A DNA stretch of 45,660 bases from Gloeomargarita sp. SKYB120 (GCA_025062155.1 JANXAM010000020.1:1-45660), one strand, 5' to 3'; positions 8,146-18,647 are shown, counted from the stretch's first letter. Notes: generated from the letters alone by a model not told the origin. Program-made: numbers and translations.

Positions 8146-8353
8146 TTGACAGGTAGTCGGGTAGAACTGGCCGACGGAGAAATCCTTGTCATGTCGCTTA
8201 CGAGCAAATTGTGCGATTGGGTGTTCTAGAGCAATGAGAAATCAGAGCTTGCCGTTTTGGAGTTGGGGTGTTGCCGAGTACTGGATTGTTGACCCCGCTG
8301 AACAAAAGGTCACTGTTTGGACGAATCACACATACGCCCCCAAATCCAACTGA
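8146..8353 (+). pseudogene. decayed Uma2 family (DUF820) gene
   Basis: Two Uma2-like blocks survive in different frames. VELADGEILVMSLTS is at 8161-8205 (the usual ELVDGEL..MSPTS segment), followed by a stop at 8227. GVAEYWIVDPAEQKVTVW is at 8267-8320 (the conserved EYWIVDP strand of this putative nuclease family), ending in TGA at 8351. The middle of the domain is missing, so this is a deleted and frameshifted remnant. An intact Uma2 gene is at 37216-37785. The gene-free interval 8127-8434 holds nothing else that I recognise. Confidence 0.75.
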
Positions 8354-8434
8354 CGGTTGAGCAGCGATTGCAATACTCTGGACGCCCGTGAAGCTCCCTA
8401 TGGTAAATTACACCCGATAGTCAACGGTTGACCC

Positions 8435-9874
<1,440 letters not shown>

Positions 9875-9993
9875 CATTTTGGCGATAGCAGGGCAATTTC
9901 ACGGCATCAAACCGGGGTTGGGCGCTTGATCCCTGGGGATTTTTTGCGTAAAGTGCAGGGTAACGTTGTGATCCCGTGGTACGGGTTCCCGAT

Positions 9994-11223
9994 ATGACCC
10001 AGAAAGATGTGCCGCTGGAGGAGATGACCCTGCGGGAATTGCGTCGCCTGGCCAGCGAGTTGGGCATCGCTCGCTATAGCCGGATGCGCAAGTCCTATCT
10101 GGTCACAGCAATTCGGGCGGCAGAGTTACAAACCACTCGTTCCCATCAATCCCCCACGACGCAGGAGGCGCAAACGACCGTGGACAGTGACAAACCGACC
10201 ATGCCGGCGCAAACCCTGACGGCAACGGCATTGCAGGATGTGGATGAGGGCCTACCCGATTTACCGGGGGGCTATGGCGAGAGCCGGATTGTCCTAATGC
10301 CCCGCGACCCCCAATGGGCCTATGCCTACTGGGATATTCCCAACGAAGCACGGGAGGAGCGGCGCAAACAGGGCGGGCAGCAATTGGCGCTGCGCCTGTA
10401 CGACGTTACGAATATCAACTTGGAAGTGCAGGCACCCCACAGTGTGCAGGAGTATGCCTGCGATGAACTGGCCCGGGAATGGTACTTGCCGATTCCTGTA
10501 AGCGACCGAGACTATGTGGTGGAAATTGGCTATCGCACCGCAGACGGGCGGTGGTTGAGCCTGGCGCGGTCAGCGGCGGTGCGGATTCCACCGGTCTATC
10601 CCTCGGATTGGGTCGAGGACCACTTCATCACGGTGGGGTTTGAGGAGGACCTGCGGGGCCGGCGGTTCTTCCAATTGGTGCCCCCCAGCGAGCGACAACC
10701 AGCTGCAGAAACGCCGGTGTACGACGAGGTGATGCAACGGGCGGCGGCGGCTGAATCCATGCGGGTGGCGGGTTCCCTGTACGGCTCGATGCAGCACGTG
10801 CCTGGCTCCCTGGTCAGCAGTGCCGAGTTTGCCGTGAGTTCCTACGTGTTCCCATCGGGGATTGGGCGCTGGGCTATTCCCACGCTGTCGGGGATTGGGA
10901 TGTCGGGCGTTGGGTTTGCCGCTTCAATCCCGCCGATGCGCCCCCGCAAGTTCTGGCTGGTGGCCGATGCGGAATTGATTGTCTACGGAGCGACAGAGCC
11001 GGATGCGACGGTGACCGTGGGGGGTCGCAAGATTCAACTCAATCCCGACGGCACGTTCCGGTTCCAGATGAGCTTCCCCGATGGCAACCTGGATTTCCCC
11101 ATCTTTGCGGTAGCCGCTGACGGGGAGCAGACCCGCGAAATCCACATGACCTTCGACCGCCGCACCCTGTCGCGCCGCACCAACACCCGCGAAGAGGCGG
11201 TGGAGGAGTGGTTCATGGGCTAA
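9994..11223 (+). CDS. DUF4912 domain protein with N-terminal Rho-N/SAP-like motif
   Basis: The product is 409 residues long from the ATG at 9994 (six upstream codons from GTG 9976 are also open). Residues about 8-45 (MTLRELRRLASELGIARYSR...) read as a Rho N-terminal or SAP-type helix-extended-loop-helix, a nucleic-acid-binding fold. A low-complexity Thr/Gln linker follows, then the DUF4912 domain from about 85 to 235, with RIVLMPRDPQWAYAYWDIP as its hallmark. The C-terminal part carries a beta-rich module (WLVADAELIVYGATEPDATV). DUF4912 proteins are common in cyanobacteria and firmicutes without an assigned biochemical role. A terminator follows directly. Confidence 0.8.
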   Translation: MTQKDVPLEEMTLRELRRLASELGIARYSRMRKSYLVTAIRAAELQTTRSHQSPTTQEAQTTVDSDKPTMPAQTLTATALQDVDEGLPDLPGGYGESRIVLMPRDPQWAYAYWDIPNEAREERRKQGGQQLALRLYDVTNINLEVQAPHSVQEYACDELAREWYLPIPVSDRDYVVEIGYRTADGRWLSLARSAAVRIPPVYPSDWVEDHFITVGFEEDLRGRRFFQLVPPSERQPAAETPVYDEVMQRAAAAESMRVAGSLYGSMQHVPGSLVSSAEFAVSSYVFPSGIGRWAIPTLSGIGMSGVGFAASIPPMRPRKFWLVADAELIVYGATEPDATVTVGGRKIQLNPDGTFRFQMSFPDGNLDFPIFAVAADGEQTREIHMTFDRRTLSRRTNTREEAVEEWFMG

Positions 11224-11250
11224 GGGCTGACAACTCCTGTGGGATGGGCG

Positions 11251-11285
11251 CAACCCGCTGGTGAGGACCAGGGGGTTGTTTTTTT
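11251..11285 (+). terminator. rho-independent terminator after the DUF4912 gene
   Basis: CAACCC and CTGGT pair with ACCAG and GGGTTG around a GAGG loop, followed by seven T residues. It lies 28 nt past the DUF4912 stop and between two convergent genes. Confidence 0.8.
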
Positions 11286-11288
11286 GCC

Positions 11289-12872
11289 CTAAAGTTGGGA
11301 GGACTCCGGGGTTTGGTTGTTCTGCAACGTACTGCCAATGCCCTGCAAAATCCCCCGCCCAATGAGTCCCAGACCGCGCCCAATGATCCGCGTCAACAGG
11401 TAGGCTGTGGTGCGCCCCAGGTAGTTGGCAATCGCCCGTAGCACGGGCGCTATGGCATCCTGGAACTCTAGCCACAGGGTGACCAGCCAGGGGATGCCCC
11501 GCAGTTGGGCCAGTTCCGCCGTTCGCCCCGCATAGACCGGGTAGGTGACAATCGCCTGGTTTTGGATGCGCAGCAGTTGATAGCGGCTTTCAAAGATGGC
11601 GCGGGGTTCCTCCCAGTACTTCTGCCAGCGGTAGCGTTGGGAAAGCTGGTTGCGCAGGCGTTCGGTCTCCCGCGTGGAAATCAGGGTGCGCCGGTAAAAC
11701 CGCTGCTTGACCGAGTCGTGGTGGGGAAAGCAGTTGAGCAGGGGTTGGACAACGGCATTAGCTACCTGGATGACCAGGTTTTCCAGGAGCGCCGCTGCGT
11801 GGTCCGCCGCAATTTGGCTGTTGGCAGCGTACAACACCCCATCAATCTGCAGGGGCGCCTGAAACAAGTGATAGCGCAACAGGTCCTCCACCAGCGGAAT
11901 CTTCGCCAGGATCAAGGTTTCAACGGTTGGCTGCTGCGCCAGGAGCGTCTCTAGCACCTCCTGCCCGTCAATTGTGTAGTATCGCCCGACAAACTCCGTC
12001 AAGGACTCCTGCCACAGGCGCCGTAGCAGGTCCGGGATGCGCGGGGTCACCTCCGCCTCCGTAACACGAGCCTCGATCAACTCGGCCAGGAGGGTCTCCC
12101 AGCGATTGAGAACCGTGTTCCACAGCTCCCGCTGCTTCTCAAACCGCAGCAGGTCCGTTTCCAACAGCAGGCCGCTGTCATTGCGCAGGGTCTGGTTAAA
12201 CGCCTGGCGCACCCGGTTGACTCGTTCGCTTGGGGGCAATGCCATAGGGGGACGCACCACCTGCGGCGGCGGCGCCAACACCGGTCCCGGTCGCCAGAGC
12301 CACGTGAGCAACCACCGCGCGGCGCGCAATTCCCGTTGGCGGCCTTTGATGATCTGGCGTTCCCACCAAGGACGTGGGCGCTGTTGCCACTGCTCGCACT
12401 GCCGTAGCGCAGCTTCAATTTGCTGCAACCCCTGCTGGTACAGGTGGGAGCGCCAGGCGGGGGTCACCCGTTCCGGCTGTAGCCAGGGGGAATAGCCGCT
12501 CAGCAGCGCCTGCATCCAACGCCACAAAGTCAGCGCCGGCGTCGTTCGTTCGACATAGGCCGCCAAACCCAGTTGTTGATACCCCAATAGCTGGTCGCGG
12601 CTGGCCGGCGGTCCCAGGGCTAGGATGGGCAAGTGGGGATAACGGCGCTTGAGGGATTGGCACAGGGGAATGTCGGTGACCTCCAAATCCAGCACCAGCA
12701 AATTCACGAGCGGCTGGGCCATCTGTAACCGCTCGCTCAAGAAATTCTGTAGCTCCTCTGGCCGGTCGGTGGTAATGACCTGCGCCAAGCCCTGTTGCTC
12801 CAGCCATGAGGACAAGCCCAACCGCAGGATCGGCTCACGACTGGCCAGCAAAATCACCGGTAAGTTGTTCAT
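11289..12872 (-). CDS. Ycf55-like protein (DUF3685) with degenerate receiver domain
   Basis: This 527-residue protein belongs to the DUF3685/Ycf55 family of cyanobacteria and red-algal plastids. Residues 1-125 look like a response-regulator receiver: VILLASREPILRLGLSSWL, the phosphoacceptor-position aspartate in LLVLDLEV, and a final QLGLAAYVERT. The usual acidic pair after beta-1 and the conserved lysine are missing, so phosphorylation is doubtful. The rest is alpha-helical DUF3685 with no catalytic motif. Ycf55 has been linked to a two-component output in plastids, but its function is unsettled. The start overlaps the PBP2 stop by ATGA, so the two genes form an operon. Confidence 0.8.
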   Translation of the reverse strand: MNNLPVILLASREPILRLGLSSWLEQQGLAQVITTDRPEELQNFLSERLQMAQPLVNLLVLDLEVTDIPLCQSLKRRYPHLPILALGPPASRDQLLGYQQLGLAAYVERTTPALTLWRWMQALLSGYSPWLQPERVTPAWRSHLYQQGLQQIEAALRQCEQWQQRPRPWWERQIIKGRQRELRAARWLLTWLWRPGPVLAPPPQVVRPPMALPPSERVNRVRQAFNQTLRNDSGLLLETDLLRFEKQRELWNTVLNRWETLLAELIEARVTEAEVTPRIPDLLRRLWQESLTEFVGRYYTIDGQEVLETLLAQQPTVETLILAKIPLVEDLLRYHLFQAPLQIDGVLYAANSQIAADHAAALLENLVIQVANAVVQPLLNCFPHHDSVKQRFYRRTLISTRETERLRNQLSQRYRWQKYWEEPRAIFESRYQLLRIQNQAIVTYPVYAGRTAELAQLRGIPWLVTLWLEFQDAIAPVLRAIANYLGRTTAYLLTRIIGRGLGLIGRGILQGIGSTLQNNQTPESSQL

Positions 12873-14653
12873 CGGCGTTTCTGGGCAAAATAGGTCTCGA
12901 GCACCCGCAGCACCATAGGGCCGGCCACGCTGCCACCCCCACCGCCGGAATTTTCCCCAAACGCCACCACCACAATCTCTGGCTTATCCGCCGGCGCGTA
13001 GGCCCCAAACCAGGTGTGGCTCGGGCGGGGTGGGTCTTCAGCCGTGCCGCTTTTGCCGGCAATGGGCGGGAGATGACTCACGTTCAACACGGTGCCTGTG
13101 CCGCTGGTCACCACCCGGCGCAACCCGCGTCGCAGGATGTCCAAGGTCGTGGGGCTAAGACCGATGGGTGTGCGCAGGGGCGGCGGGTCTCCCGGCGCGC
13201 GGTAAAGGTGAGGACGCACCCGATAACCCCCGTTGGCCACCACCGCAAACATCACCGCCAACTGCAACGGCGACACCTGGAGAAACCCCTGGCCGATGGA
13301 CATGTTCACTGTATCACCCGCGTACCAGGGTTCCTTGACAGTTGCCCGTTTCCAGGCCTCGTCGGGAACCAGCCCCGGCGCTTCCTCCGCTGCCAGTTCG
13401 ATCCCCGTCTTTTCCCCAAACCCGTAGCGCCGTGACCACTCAATAATCGGTTCCGCCTTCGTCCCTAGGGCAATCTGGTAAAAAAACGTGTCGCTGCTCC
13501 AGGCCATTGCCCCCACGAAGTCCAACGGGCCGAACCCTGCCCGGTTCCAATCCCAGAACTGGATGCCCCCCACAGTTATAAAGGGATAGGTGGGGAGAAC
13601 TGTGTCGGGACGAAAGCGCCCGGATTCCAGCGCCGCCGTGGTGGTGACCACTTTGAACGTGCTGGCCGGAGGATAGACCTGCAACGCCCGATTCACAAAC
13701 GGAAAACTGCGCCGTTGGAGTTCCCGCCACTGCTGGGGAGTCACCCGCCCGGAAAAGATGTTGGGGTCAAAGCTCGGAGAACTCACCAGCGCTCGCACCG
13801 CCCCGTCACGGGGGTCTATTGCAACAATCGCGCCTCGCCGGGTTCCTAAGGCGCGTGCCGCCGCCCGTTGCAAGTCTAAATCCAGCGTCAAGGTCACATC
13901 ATGCCCAGCCACCGACGGCTTTTTCCCTAGAATCCGCAGCACTTGGCCGCGCGCGTCCACCTCCACCTGCTGGCCGCCCCATTCCCCCCGCAGGCGATGC
14001 TCTAGTGCCGCCTCGATGCCCATCTGGCCAATCACATCCCCCAGACGGTAGTTCTGGTGCTGACGCGCTTTCAACTCCTGCTCACTAATCTCCCCCGTGT
14101 AGCCGATGACATGGGCCAGCAATTCCCCGTGGGGGTAGTGGCGGATCGGCTCGGCGTTGAGAATCACGCCCGGCAACCGGTCGCTGTGTTCCATCAGGGC
14201 CGTAATCTGGGCTGGACCAATCCCCCGCGTCAGTCGCAGCAGGTAAGGGGAGTAGTAACCCGCGCGTTGCAGGCGATTTTGCATTTCCTTCTCAGGCATG
14301 TCCAGCAGACGGGCCAGGGTCGCCAGGGTGCGGGGCCATTCCTCGGGACGCTGGGCAACTGGCCACAGGAATACCGAGTAGGATAACCGGCTTCCAGCCA
14401 GTAGGCGCCCCTGCCGGTCAAAGATCCGACCCCGGTCGGGGGGTTTGGGAATGAGGCGAATCCGGTTGTTATCCGCCATCTGCCGGAACTCTTCGCCCTT
14501 GACCAACTGGAGGTAGGCCAACCGACCGCCAATGCCACCAAACAGGACCAGCGTTATGACCGTCATCAGCACCAGTGCCTGCTGGCCCCGCCCGACCACG
14601 ACCTCTGCCCAGGGCGAAAACCGCAGGCGCGTCGCCGATTGCCAGAGCACCAT
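12869..14653 (-). CDS. mrdA: penicillin-binding protein 2 (class B transpeptidase)
   Basis: The 594-residue membrane-anchored DD-transpeptidase crosslinks lateral-wall peptidoglycan. It has one N-terminal membrane segment (about 27-50, LVLMTVITLVLFGGIGGRL), a class B dimerisation domain, and the transpeptidase motifs S331-T-F-K (PPASTFKVV), SSD near 386-388 in the SxN position, and K534-S-G-T. Glycine-rich GENSGGGGG occurs near the C-terminus. In rod-shaped bacteria this protein works with RodA and MreB; those genes are not in the window. It is upstream of the Ycf55-like gene with a 4-nt overlap and divergent from the SYLF gene. Confidence 0.93.
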   Translation of the reverse strand: MVLWQSATRLRFSPWAEVVVGRGQQALVLMTVITLVLFGGIGGRLAYLQLVKGEEFRQMADNNRIRLIPKPPDRGRIFDRQGRLLAGSRLSYSVFLWPVAQRPEEWPRTLATLARLLDMPEKEMQNRLQRAGYYSPYLLRLTRGIGPAQITALMEHSDRLPGVILNAEPIRHYPHGELLAHVIGYTGEISEQELKARQHQNYRLGDVIGQMGIEAALEHRLRGEWGGQQVEVDARGQVLRILGKKPSVAGHDVTLTLDLDLQRAAARALGTRRGAIVAIDPRDGAVRALVSSPSFDPNIFSGRVTPQQWRELQRRSFPFVNRALQVYPPASTFKVVTTTAALESGRFRPDTVLPTYPFITVGGIQFWDWNRAGFGPLDFVGAMAWSSDTFFYQIALGTKAEPIIEWSRRYGFGEKTGIELAAEEAPGLVPDEAWKRATVKEPWYAGDTVNMSIGQGFLQVSPLQLAVMFAVVANGGYRVRPHLYRAPGDPPPLRTPIGLSPTTLDILRRGLRRVVTSGTGTVLNVSHLPPIAGKSGTAEDPPRPSHTWFGAYAPADKPEIVVVAFGENSGGGGGSVAGPMVLRVLETYFAQKRR

Positions 14654-14768
14654 CGGTTGCGGCTCAGAAATCTATCCTTTTTCATAGCACAAATGGGCTG
14701 AGTGCAACGGGAACTGGGACCCGGCTGCCAACGTCCTCTGCCGATAAACATCAAGGGGAGTGAAGGGC

Positions 14769-15449
14769 ATGCGTTACGGTTTGCTCATGGGGTTGATTCC
14801 GGCAGTGGTCATCACTGTTGCTCAACCAGCTTGCGCCAGCGACCTGGACGAACAAATTCAAAACGCCGCCGATACGTTAGCGTCCTTCATGGCCAACCCA
14901 AACCAGCGCATCCCCCGCAGCGTGTTGCGTCAAGCCCGGGGGATTGCCATTTTGCCAGGTGTCACCAGCGCTGGGTTTATCTTTGGGGGGATGGGTGGGT
15001 CCGGCATCATTACGGTCAAACATGACAACGGTCGCTGGAGCAACCCGATTTTTGTCAATATTGCCGGTGGGAGTGTGGGCCTCCAGGTGGGCGCTCGCTC
15101 CTCAGACATTGTGTTGGTGTTCATGAACCAACGGGCTGTACGGACGCTCTTGCGACAATCGTTTAGTTTAGGGGGAGATGTGGGAGTTGCCGCTGGACCT
15201 GTAGGGAGCAATGCCGTTGTACCAACCGATGCGCCGGGAAACGTGGATATTTACGCCTATTCCCGCAGCGCTGGGTTATTCGCCGGTGTGAGTTTAGCCG
15301 GGCAGAAGATTTCGTTTAATCGCGACCGCACCGAGGCTTTTTATGGACGTTCGCCCTTGACCGCCCAGACGGTGTTCAACGACCCCACGATTCCCATCCC
15401 GCCGGTGGTGGAACGTTTGCACCAGACCATCAACCGCGCCATGCAGTAG
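14769..15449 (+). CDS. SYLF (Ysc84-like) lipid-binding domain protein, exported
   Basis: The 226-residue product begins with a signal peptide (MRYGLLMGLIPAVVITVAQ, predicted cut after ACAS). The rest is one SYLF/Ysc84 domain: VLRQARGIAILPG, AGFIFGGMGGSGII, GGSVGLQVGARSSDIVLVF and SRSAGLFAGVSLAGQKI. In eukaryotes SYLF domains bind phosphoinositides; the bacterial role is unknown, presumably at the periplasmic membrane surface. The ATG at 14769 is chosen because AAGGGGAG sits 8 nt upstream; a GTG at 14760 is in frame but too close to that site. It diverges from PBP2. Confidence 0.85.
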   Translation: MRYGLLMGLIPAVVITVAQPACASDLDEQIQNAADTLASFMANPNQRIPRSVLRQARGIAILPGVTSAGFIFGGMGGSGIITVKHDNGRWSNPIFVNIAGGSVGLQVGARSSDIVLVFMNQRAVRTLLRQSFSLGGDVGVAAGPVGSNAVVPTDAPGNVDIYAYSRSAGLFAGVSLAGQKISFNRDRTEAFYGRSPLTAQTVFNDPTIPIPPVVERLHQTINRAMQ

Positions 15450-15700
15450 GAAGCGGGGGCGGTACCCCCAGGGATGAACCTAGCCTTGAGTATTGCCACC
15501 GTTTGTGCTGGGGAGATACAAGGTGCCGAGGCAGTGGAGCGAGCGAAGGATAAATTTTGGACAGGACGCCACTCCCACCCAACTAGGTCATGACCCTGGA
15601 GGTCAATCGGCAACCTAGCGGCGTTGCTAACACCATGCGCTCGCGAATGGATTTTTGAATGCCAAGCTGGTGACCGCTGGCTTTTTACTACGGGGAGTGA
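15450..15700. other. short intergenic stretch, no gene recognised
   Basis: The stretch lies between two convergent genes. It contains a GC hairpin near 15453-15470 without a T-run and a weak stem followed by five T residues near 15662-15688. Short frames on both strands have no similarity I recognise. Confidence 0.4.
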
Positions 15701-16168
15701 CTAGCCCTGGGTGAGAATTTTCTGGACAATCTGCATGCCGGTCACTGCCTGCCAGCCGAATAGCCCCAGCACCAGGCCATTGATGGTGATGTGCAGCGCG
15801 CGTGCCCAATCTTTCCCCTGCTGCATCAGGGGAGCCAGGGACGCCGAAAAGGCAATCAACCCCGTCATGCTCAAGCCCACCAGCAAATGGGGACCCACAA
15901 ACAGTTTTTTATTGTTGATGTACGTGACGGCCATCCCCCCTAGCGTGCCCCAGACCATCAGCACGAGCAGTAGGGCACCGACCTGAAAATGCACCTCCCG
16001 AAACTTAGCCTTGAGCAGGCGGCTTTTTTCTTCGCCCTTGGCGGTGCGGGTGCGAATCACCTGGATCCCTGTGTACAGGGCATAGCCACTCAGGGCCAAC
16101 AGCAACCACATCAACACCGGATGAAAAAAGGGCAACGCTGGCTTCAGCCAATCAGGAACCGTGATCAT
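15701..16168 (-). CDS. DUF4079 membrane protein
   Basis: The 155-residue protein starts at the ATG at 16168 (MITVPDWLKPALPFFHPVLM), preceded by GGTGGAG; an eight-codon GTG extension is possible. It has four hydrophobic helices, and conserved histidines in FFHPVLM, REVHFQVGALLL, VGPHLLVGL and LHITINGLVL are spaced as in cytochrome-b561-like bundles. The family is widespread in cyanobacteria and present in plants. Haem binding is a reasonable idea from the histidines but is inference. It is 30 nt downstream of the NYN gene, which in turn follows carA. Confidence 0.75.
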   Translation of the reverse strand: MITVPDWLKPALPFFHPVLMWLLLALSGYALYTGIQVIRTRTAKGEEKSRLLKAKFREVHFQVGALLLVLMVWGTLGGMAVTYINNKKLFVGPHLLVGLSMTGLIAFSASLAPLMQQGKDWARALHITINGLVLGLFGWQAVTGMQIVQKILTQG

Positions 16169-16198
16169 CGCTCCACCCCCTCGGATACACACCCGCCA

Positions 16199-16702
16199 TC
16201 ATAGCGTATCGTTCTCAAGCCACTGCCGCAACCGCGCTTGGACGGCCTGGGGTAAGCCCCGCGACGGCCGTGGGGAGGCTGTAGAACGGTGTTGGGAGTC
16301 CAGCTGCGCGATAGCTTGCCATAGGGATTGAGATGACATCCACTCCGCGCCGTAGCCTCCTGCGGTCATCCAGGCCAACCGGTCGGAGGTCACCACAATC
16401 AACCGCTGGTCACGGCCTCGGTGCTGGGCGCAAAACCGCTCAATGTAGGCGTCTGCCGTCGTTCCATACCCCGTGTAACACACCTGCACCCGGTCCGTAA
16501 TCGGCTCCCAGCGCTCTGGCTGCGGGCACCGGTGGGCGTCGAAGATGATGTAGGTCTCGTAGCCCTGCATCGCGCTATAGTTGCACAGGTGTTCGATGAG
16601 TGCTTGCCGGTGGGGGTCTAGGTCGCCCTGGCGCAAGTCCCACTTAGCCCCGATGACGTTATAGCCGTCCACCACCATCAGGGTCGCTGCTTTGGGTGAC
16701 AT
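16199..16702 (-). CDS. NYN domain (YacP-like) putative ribonuclease
   Basis: The 167-residue protein has a PIN-like NYN fold: LMVVDGYNVIGAKWD carries the first acidic residue, YIIFDAHR the second, and TADAYIERF plus VVTSDRLAWM the rest of the metal site. Members such as YacP/Rae1 cleave RNA, in Bacillus on the ribosome. Start choice: ATG at 16702 (MSPKAATLMVVDGYN), because a 26-codon upstream extension would run back into the carA 3' end. It lies 22 nt after carA on the same strand, with the DUF4079 gene behind it. Confidence 0.82.
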   Translation of the reverse strand: MSPKAATLMVVDGYNVIGAKWDLRQGDLDPHRQALIEHLCNYSAMQGYETYIIFDAHRCPQPERWEPITDRVQVCYTGYGTTADAYIERFCAQHRGRDQRLIVVTSDRLAWMTAGGYGAEWMSSQSLWQAIAQLDSQHRSTASPRPSRGLPQAVQARLRQWLENDTL

Positions 16703-16724
16703 GCTGGGAAAGATAAAAAAATCT

Positions 16725-17885
16725 CTAACTATGGTAACGCGCCCGTTTCTGCCGCCGGTACTGTTCCATGCGGCGGACAAATTCGGCGAAGTAATAGTCA
16801 GCGTCGTGGGGGCCAGGGCTGGCCTCCGGATGGTACTGCACCGAAAACACCGGTAGTTCCTGGTGCGCCAGTCCAGCCACCGTCTGGTCGTTGAGATTCC
16901 AATCCGTGATGCGCCATTGGGGCGGAAGCGTTTCCGGCGCTAGGGCAAACCCATGATTTTGACTGCTCATGGCAACGTGTTGTCCTGCTCCCACTGGGTG
17001 ATTCAGCCCGTGATGCCCGAATTTCAACTTGTAGGTCTGGCCGCCGGAGGCCAATCCCAGAATCTGATGTCCCAAACAAATGCCAAACATGGGCCGCCCG
17101 CTGTTCAGCAGCTCCCGCACCGTTTGAATCCCCTCGGTCACCGCCGCCGGGTCGCCAGGGCCGTTGGAAAGAAAGATACCATCCGGGTCGTAGCGCAAGA
17201 TGTCCGCTGCTGAGGCAGTCGCCGGCACCACGATCACCCGGCATCCGTAACTGGCCAGTCGCCGCAGGATGTTGTACTTAATCCCAAAATCTATCGCCAC
17301 CACCACGAAGGGGTCAGGACGGGTTGGTGGTGAAGCAAATTCCCAGGTTTTCGGGGTGGGGGTCTGCCACTCGTACACGTGAGGCGTGGTCACGCGGGGC
17401 ACCAGGTTTAGACCGGTCATGGGGGGCGCCTGGGCAACCTGGTCCAGCAACTCCTGGGGGTCGAGGATTTCAGTGGAAATCGCGCCGTTCATGGCTCCCT
17501 GTTCCCGCAGCCGCCGGGTCAGCATCCGAGTGTCCACACCGGTAATCCCCACCACTTGCCACCGCTCCAAATAGGCCAGCAGGGATTCTGTGGCCCGCCA
17601 ACTGCTGGGCTGGCGGCACCCGTGCCGGACAATGATCCCCTGCACCTGCACCCGGCTAGATTCTTCGTCCTCGGGGTTGACGCCGGTATTGCCCAGTTCG
17701 GGATAGGTGAATAGGACGATCTGGCCGCAGTAGCTGGGGTCAGTGATGACCTCCTGGTAGCCGGTCATGCCAGTGTTGAACACTACTTCCCCGATGGCCG
17801 TGCCCCTGGCGCCGTAGCGGTAGCCCCGTACAGCCGTGCCGTCGGCCAAAACCAGTAATGCCGGTGGGGGCGTCATCATGCCCAT
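16725..17885 (-). CDS. carA: carbamoyl-phosphate synthase small (glutaminase) subunit
   Basis: The 386-residue subunit hydrolyses glutamine and channels ammonia to CarB for carbamoyl phosphate, feeding arginine and pyrimidine synthesis. The N-terminal domain carries [21 protein letters not shown]. The class I amidotransferase domain from about 195 has Cys270 in FGICLGHQ, and His352 and Glu354 in [10 protein letters not shown]. The start is ATG at 17885, and a second ATG two codons later is equally possible. It diverges from ccdA across 66 nt. carB is not in the window, as is usual for cyanobacteria. Confidence 0.96.
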   Translation of the reverse strand: MGMMTPPPALLVLADGTAVRGYRYGARGTAIGEVVFNTGMTGYQEVITDPSYCGQIVLFTYPELGNTGVNPEDEESSRVQVQGIIVRHGCRQPSSWRATESLLAYLERWQVVGITGVDTRMLTRRLREQGAMNGAISTEILDPQELLDQVAQAPPMTGLNLVPRVTTPHVYEWQTPTPKTWEFASPPTRPDPFVVVAIDFGIKYNILRRLASYGCRVIVVPATASAADILRYDPDGIFLSNGPGDPAAVTEGIQTVRELLNSGRPMFGICLGHQILGLASGGQTYKLKFGHHGLNHPVGAGQHVAMSSQNHGFALAPETLPPQWRITDWNLNDQTVAGLAHQELPVFSVQYHPEASPGPHDADYYFAEFVRRMEQYRRQKRARYHS

Positions 17886-17951
17886 AACCGCTATCCTAAC
17901 ACGCCCTGGTGCTTCCTGTTACAATTTGTGTAGATTCTGAGGGGGAGACGG

Positions 17952-18647
17952 ATGGACCTTGCCAGCACGCTCTACCTGTGGGAGCATTGGGCGGACCGGT
18001 GGGTGGTGCAGGAACTGCAGCATTTGACGCCCTGGAGTGTGGGGCTGGTGTGGGCGGCGGGATTGCTCACCAGTTTGAACCCCTGCGTGCTGTCGCTGTT
18101 GCCGGTGACGGTGGCCTGTTTGGGCGGCGACCGGCGGGGCGATTGGCGGCAAGCAAGCTGGTTTACGTTGGGACTAGCGACAACCTTGACGGGATTGGGG
18201 CTTGGCGCGGCGCTGCTCGGTCGGGTGTATGGTCAATGGGGCAAGGGCCTGCCGTTGCTGGTGGCGGGCGTCGCCATCGTCATGGGATTGGTCCTGCTGG
18301 AGGTGTTACCGTTGCCGGTGTGGACGGGGCCGTCGCTGGGGGGAACCGGACACTGGCGGGCCTACGGCCTGGGTTTGACGTTTGGGCTGAGCGCGTCACC
18401 CTGTAGTACGCCGGTGCTGGCGACGTTGTTGGCCTGGGTGGCCAGTACGGGCAATGCTCTGCTGGGGCTAGGGCTGTTGTTGGCCTACACGTTGGGGTAC
18501 ACGTTGCCCGTGTGGGTGGCGGGGGCATTTACGACGACAGTGCGCTACTGGTTACGGCTGCGCCCGATTTCCCGCTGGTTTCCCTGGGGGAGCGGTGCTG
18601 TGTTGCTGGGTTTTGGCGTGTACACCCTCTGGAGCCAGCTGGTCTAG
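17952..18647 (+). CDS. ccdA: cytochrome c biogenesis protein CcdA
   Basis: This 231-residue polytopic membrane protein has about six helices. It has the two cysteines of the family, in LTSLNPCVLSLLPV and SASPCSTPVLATLLAW, which shuttle reducing equivalents from stromal or cytosolic thioredoxin to the lumen side. In cyanobacteria it serves System II maturation of cytochromes f and c6 together with CcsA/CcsB and a lumenal thioredoxin. GGGGGAG upstream supports the ATG at 17952, and TACAAT (17920-17925) is a plausible -10 box. Its stop shares CTAG with the stop of the convergent oxidoreductase gene. Confidence 0.93.
   Translation: MDLASTLYLWEHWADRWVVQELQHLTPWSVGLVWAAGLLTSLNPCVLSLLPVTVACLGGDRRGDWRQASWFTLGLATTLTGLGLGAALLGRVYGQWGKGLPLLVAGVAIVMGLVLLEVLPLPVWTGPSLGGTGHWRAYGLGLTFGLSASPCSTPVLATLLAWVASTGNALLGLGLLLAYTLGYTLPVWVAGAFTTTVRYWLRLRPISRWFPWGSGAVLLGFGVYTLWSQLV

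Noticed and set aside
9928-9950. ATCC/GGAT stem with a T-run after icd as a terminator
   Set aside because: The stem is only 4-5 bp with a tiny loop, too weak to report as a feature.
15662-15688. Hairpin with five T residues between the SYLF and DUF4079 genes
   Set aside because: Pairing breaks after four base pairs, so a terminator is not convincing.
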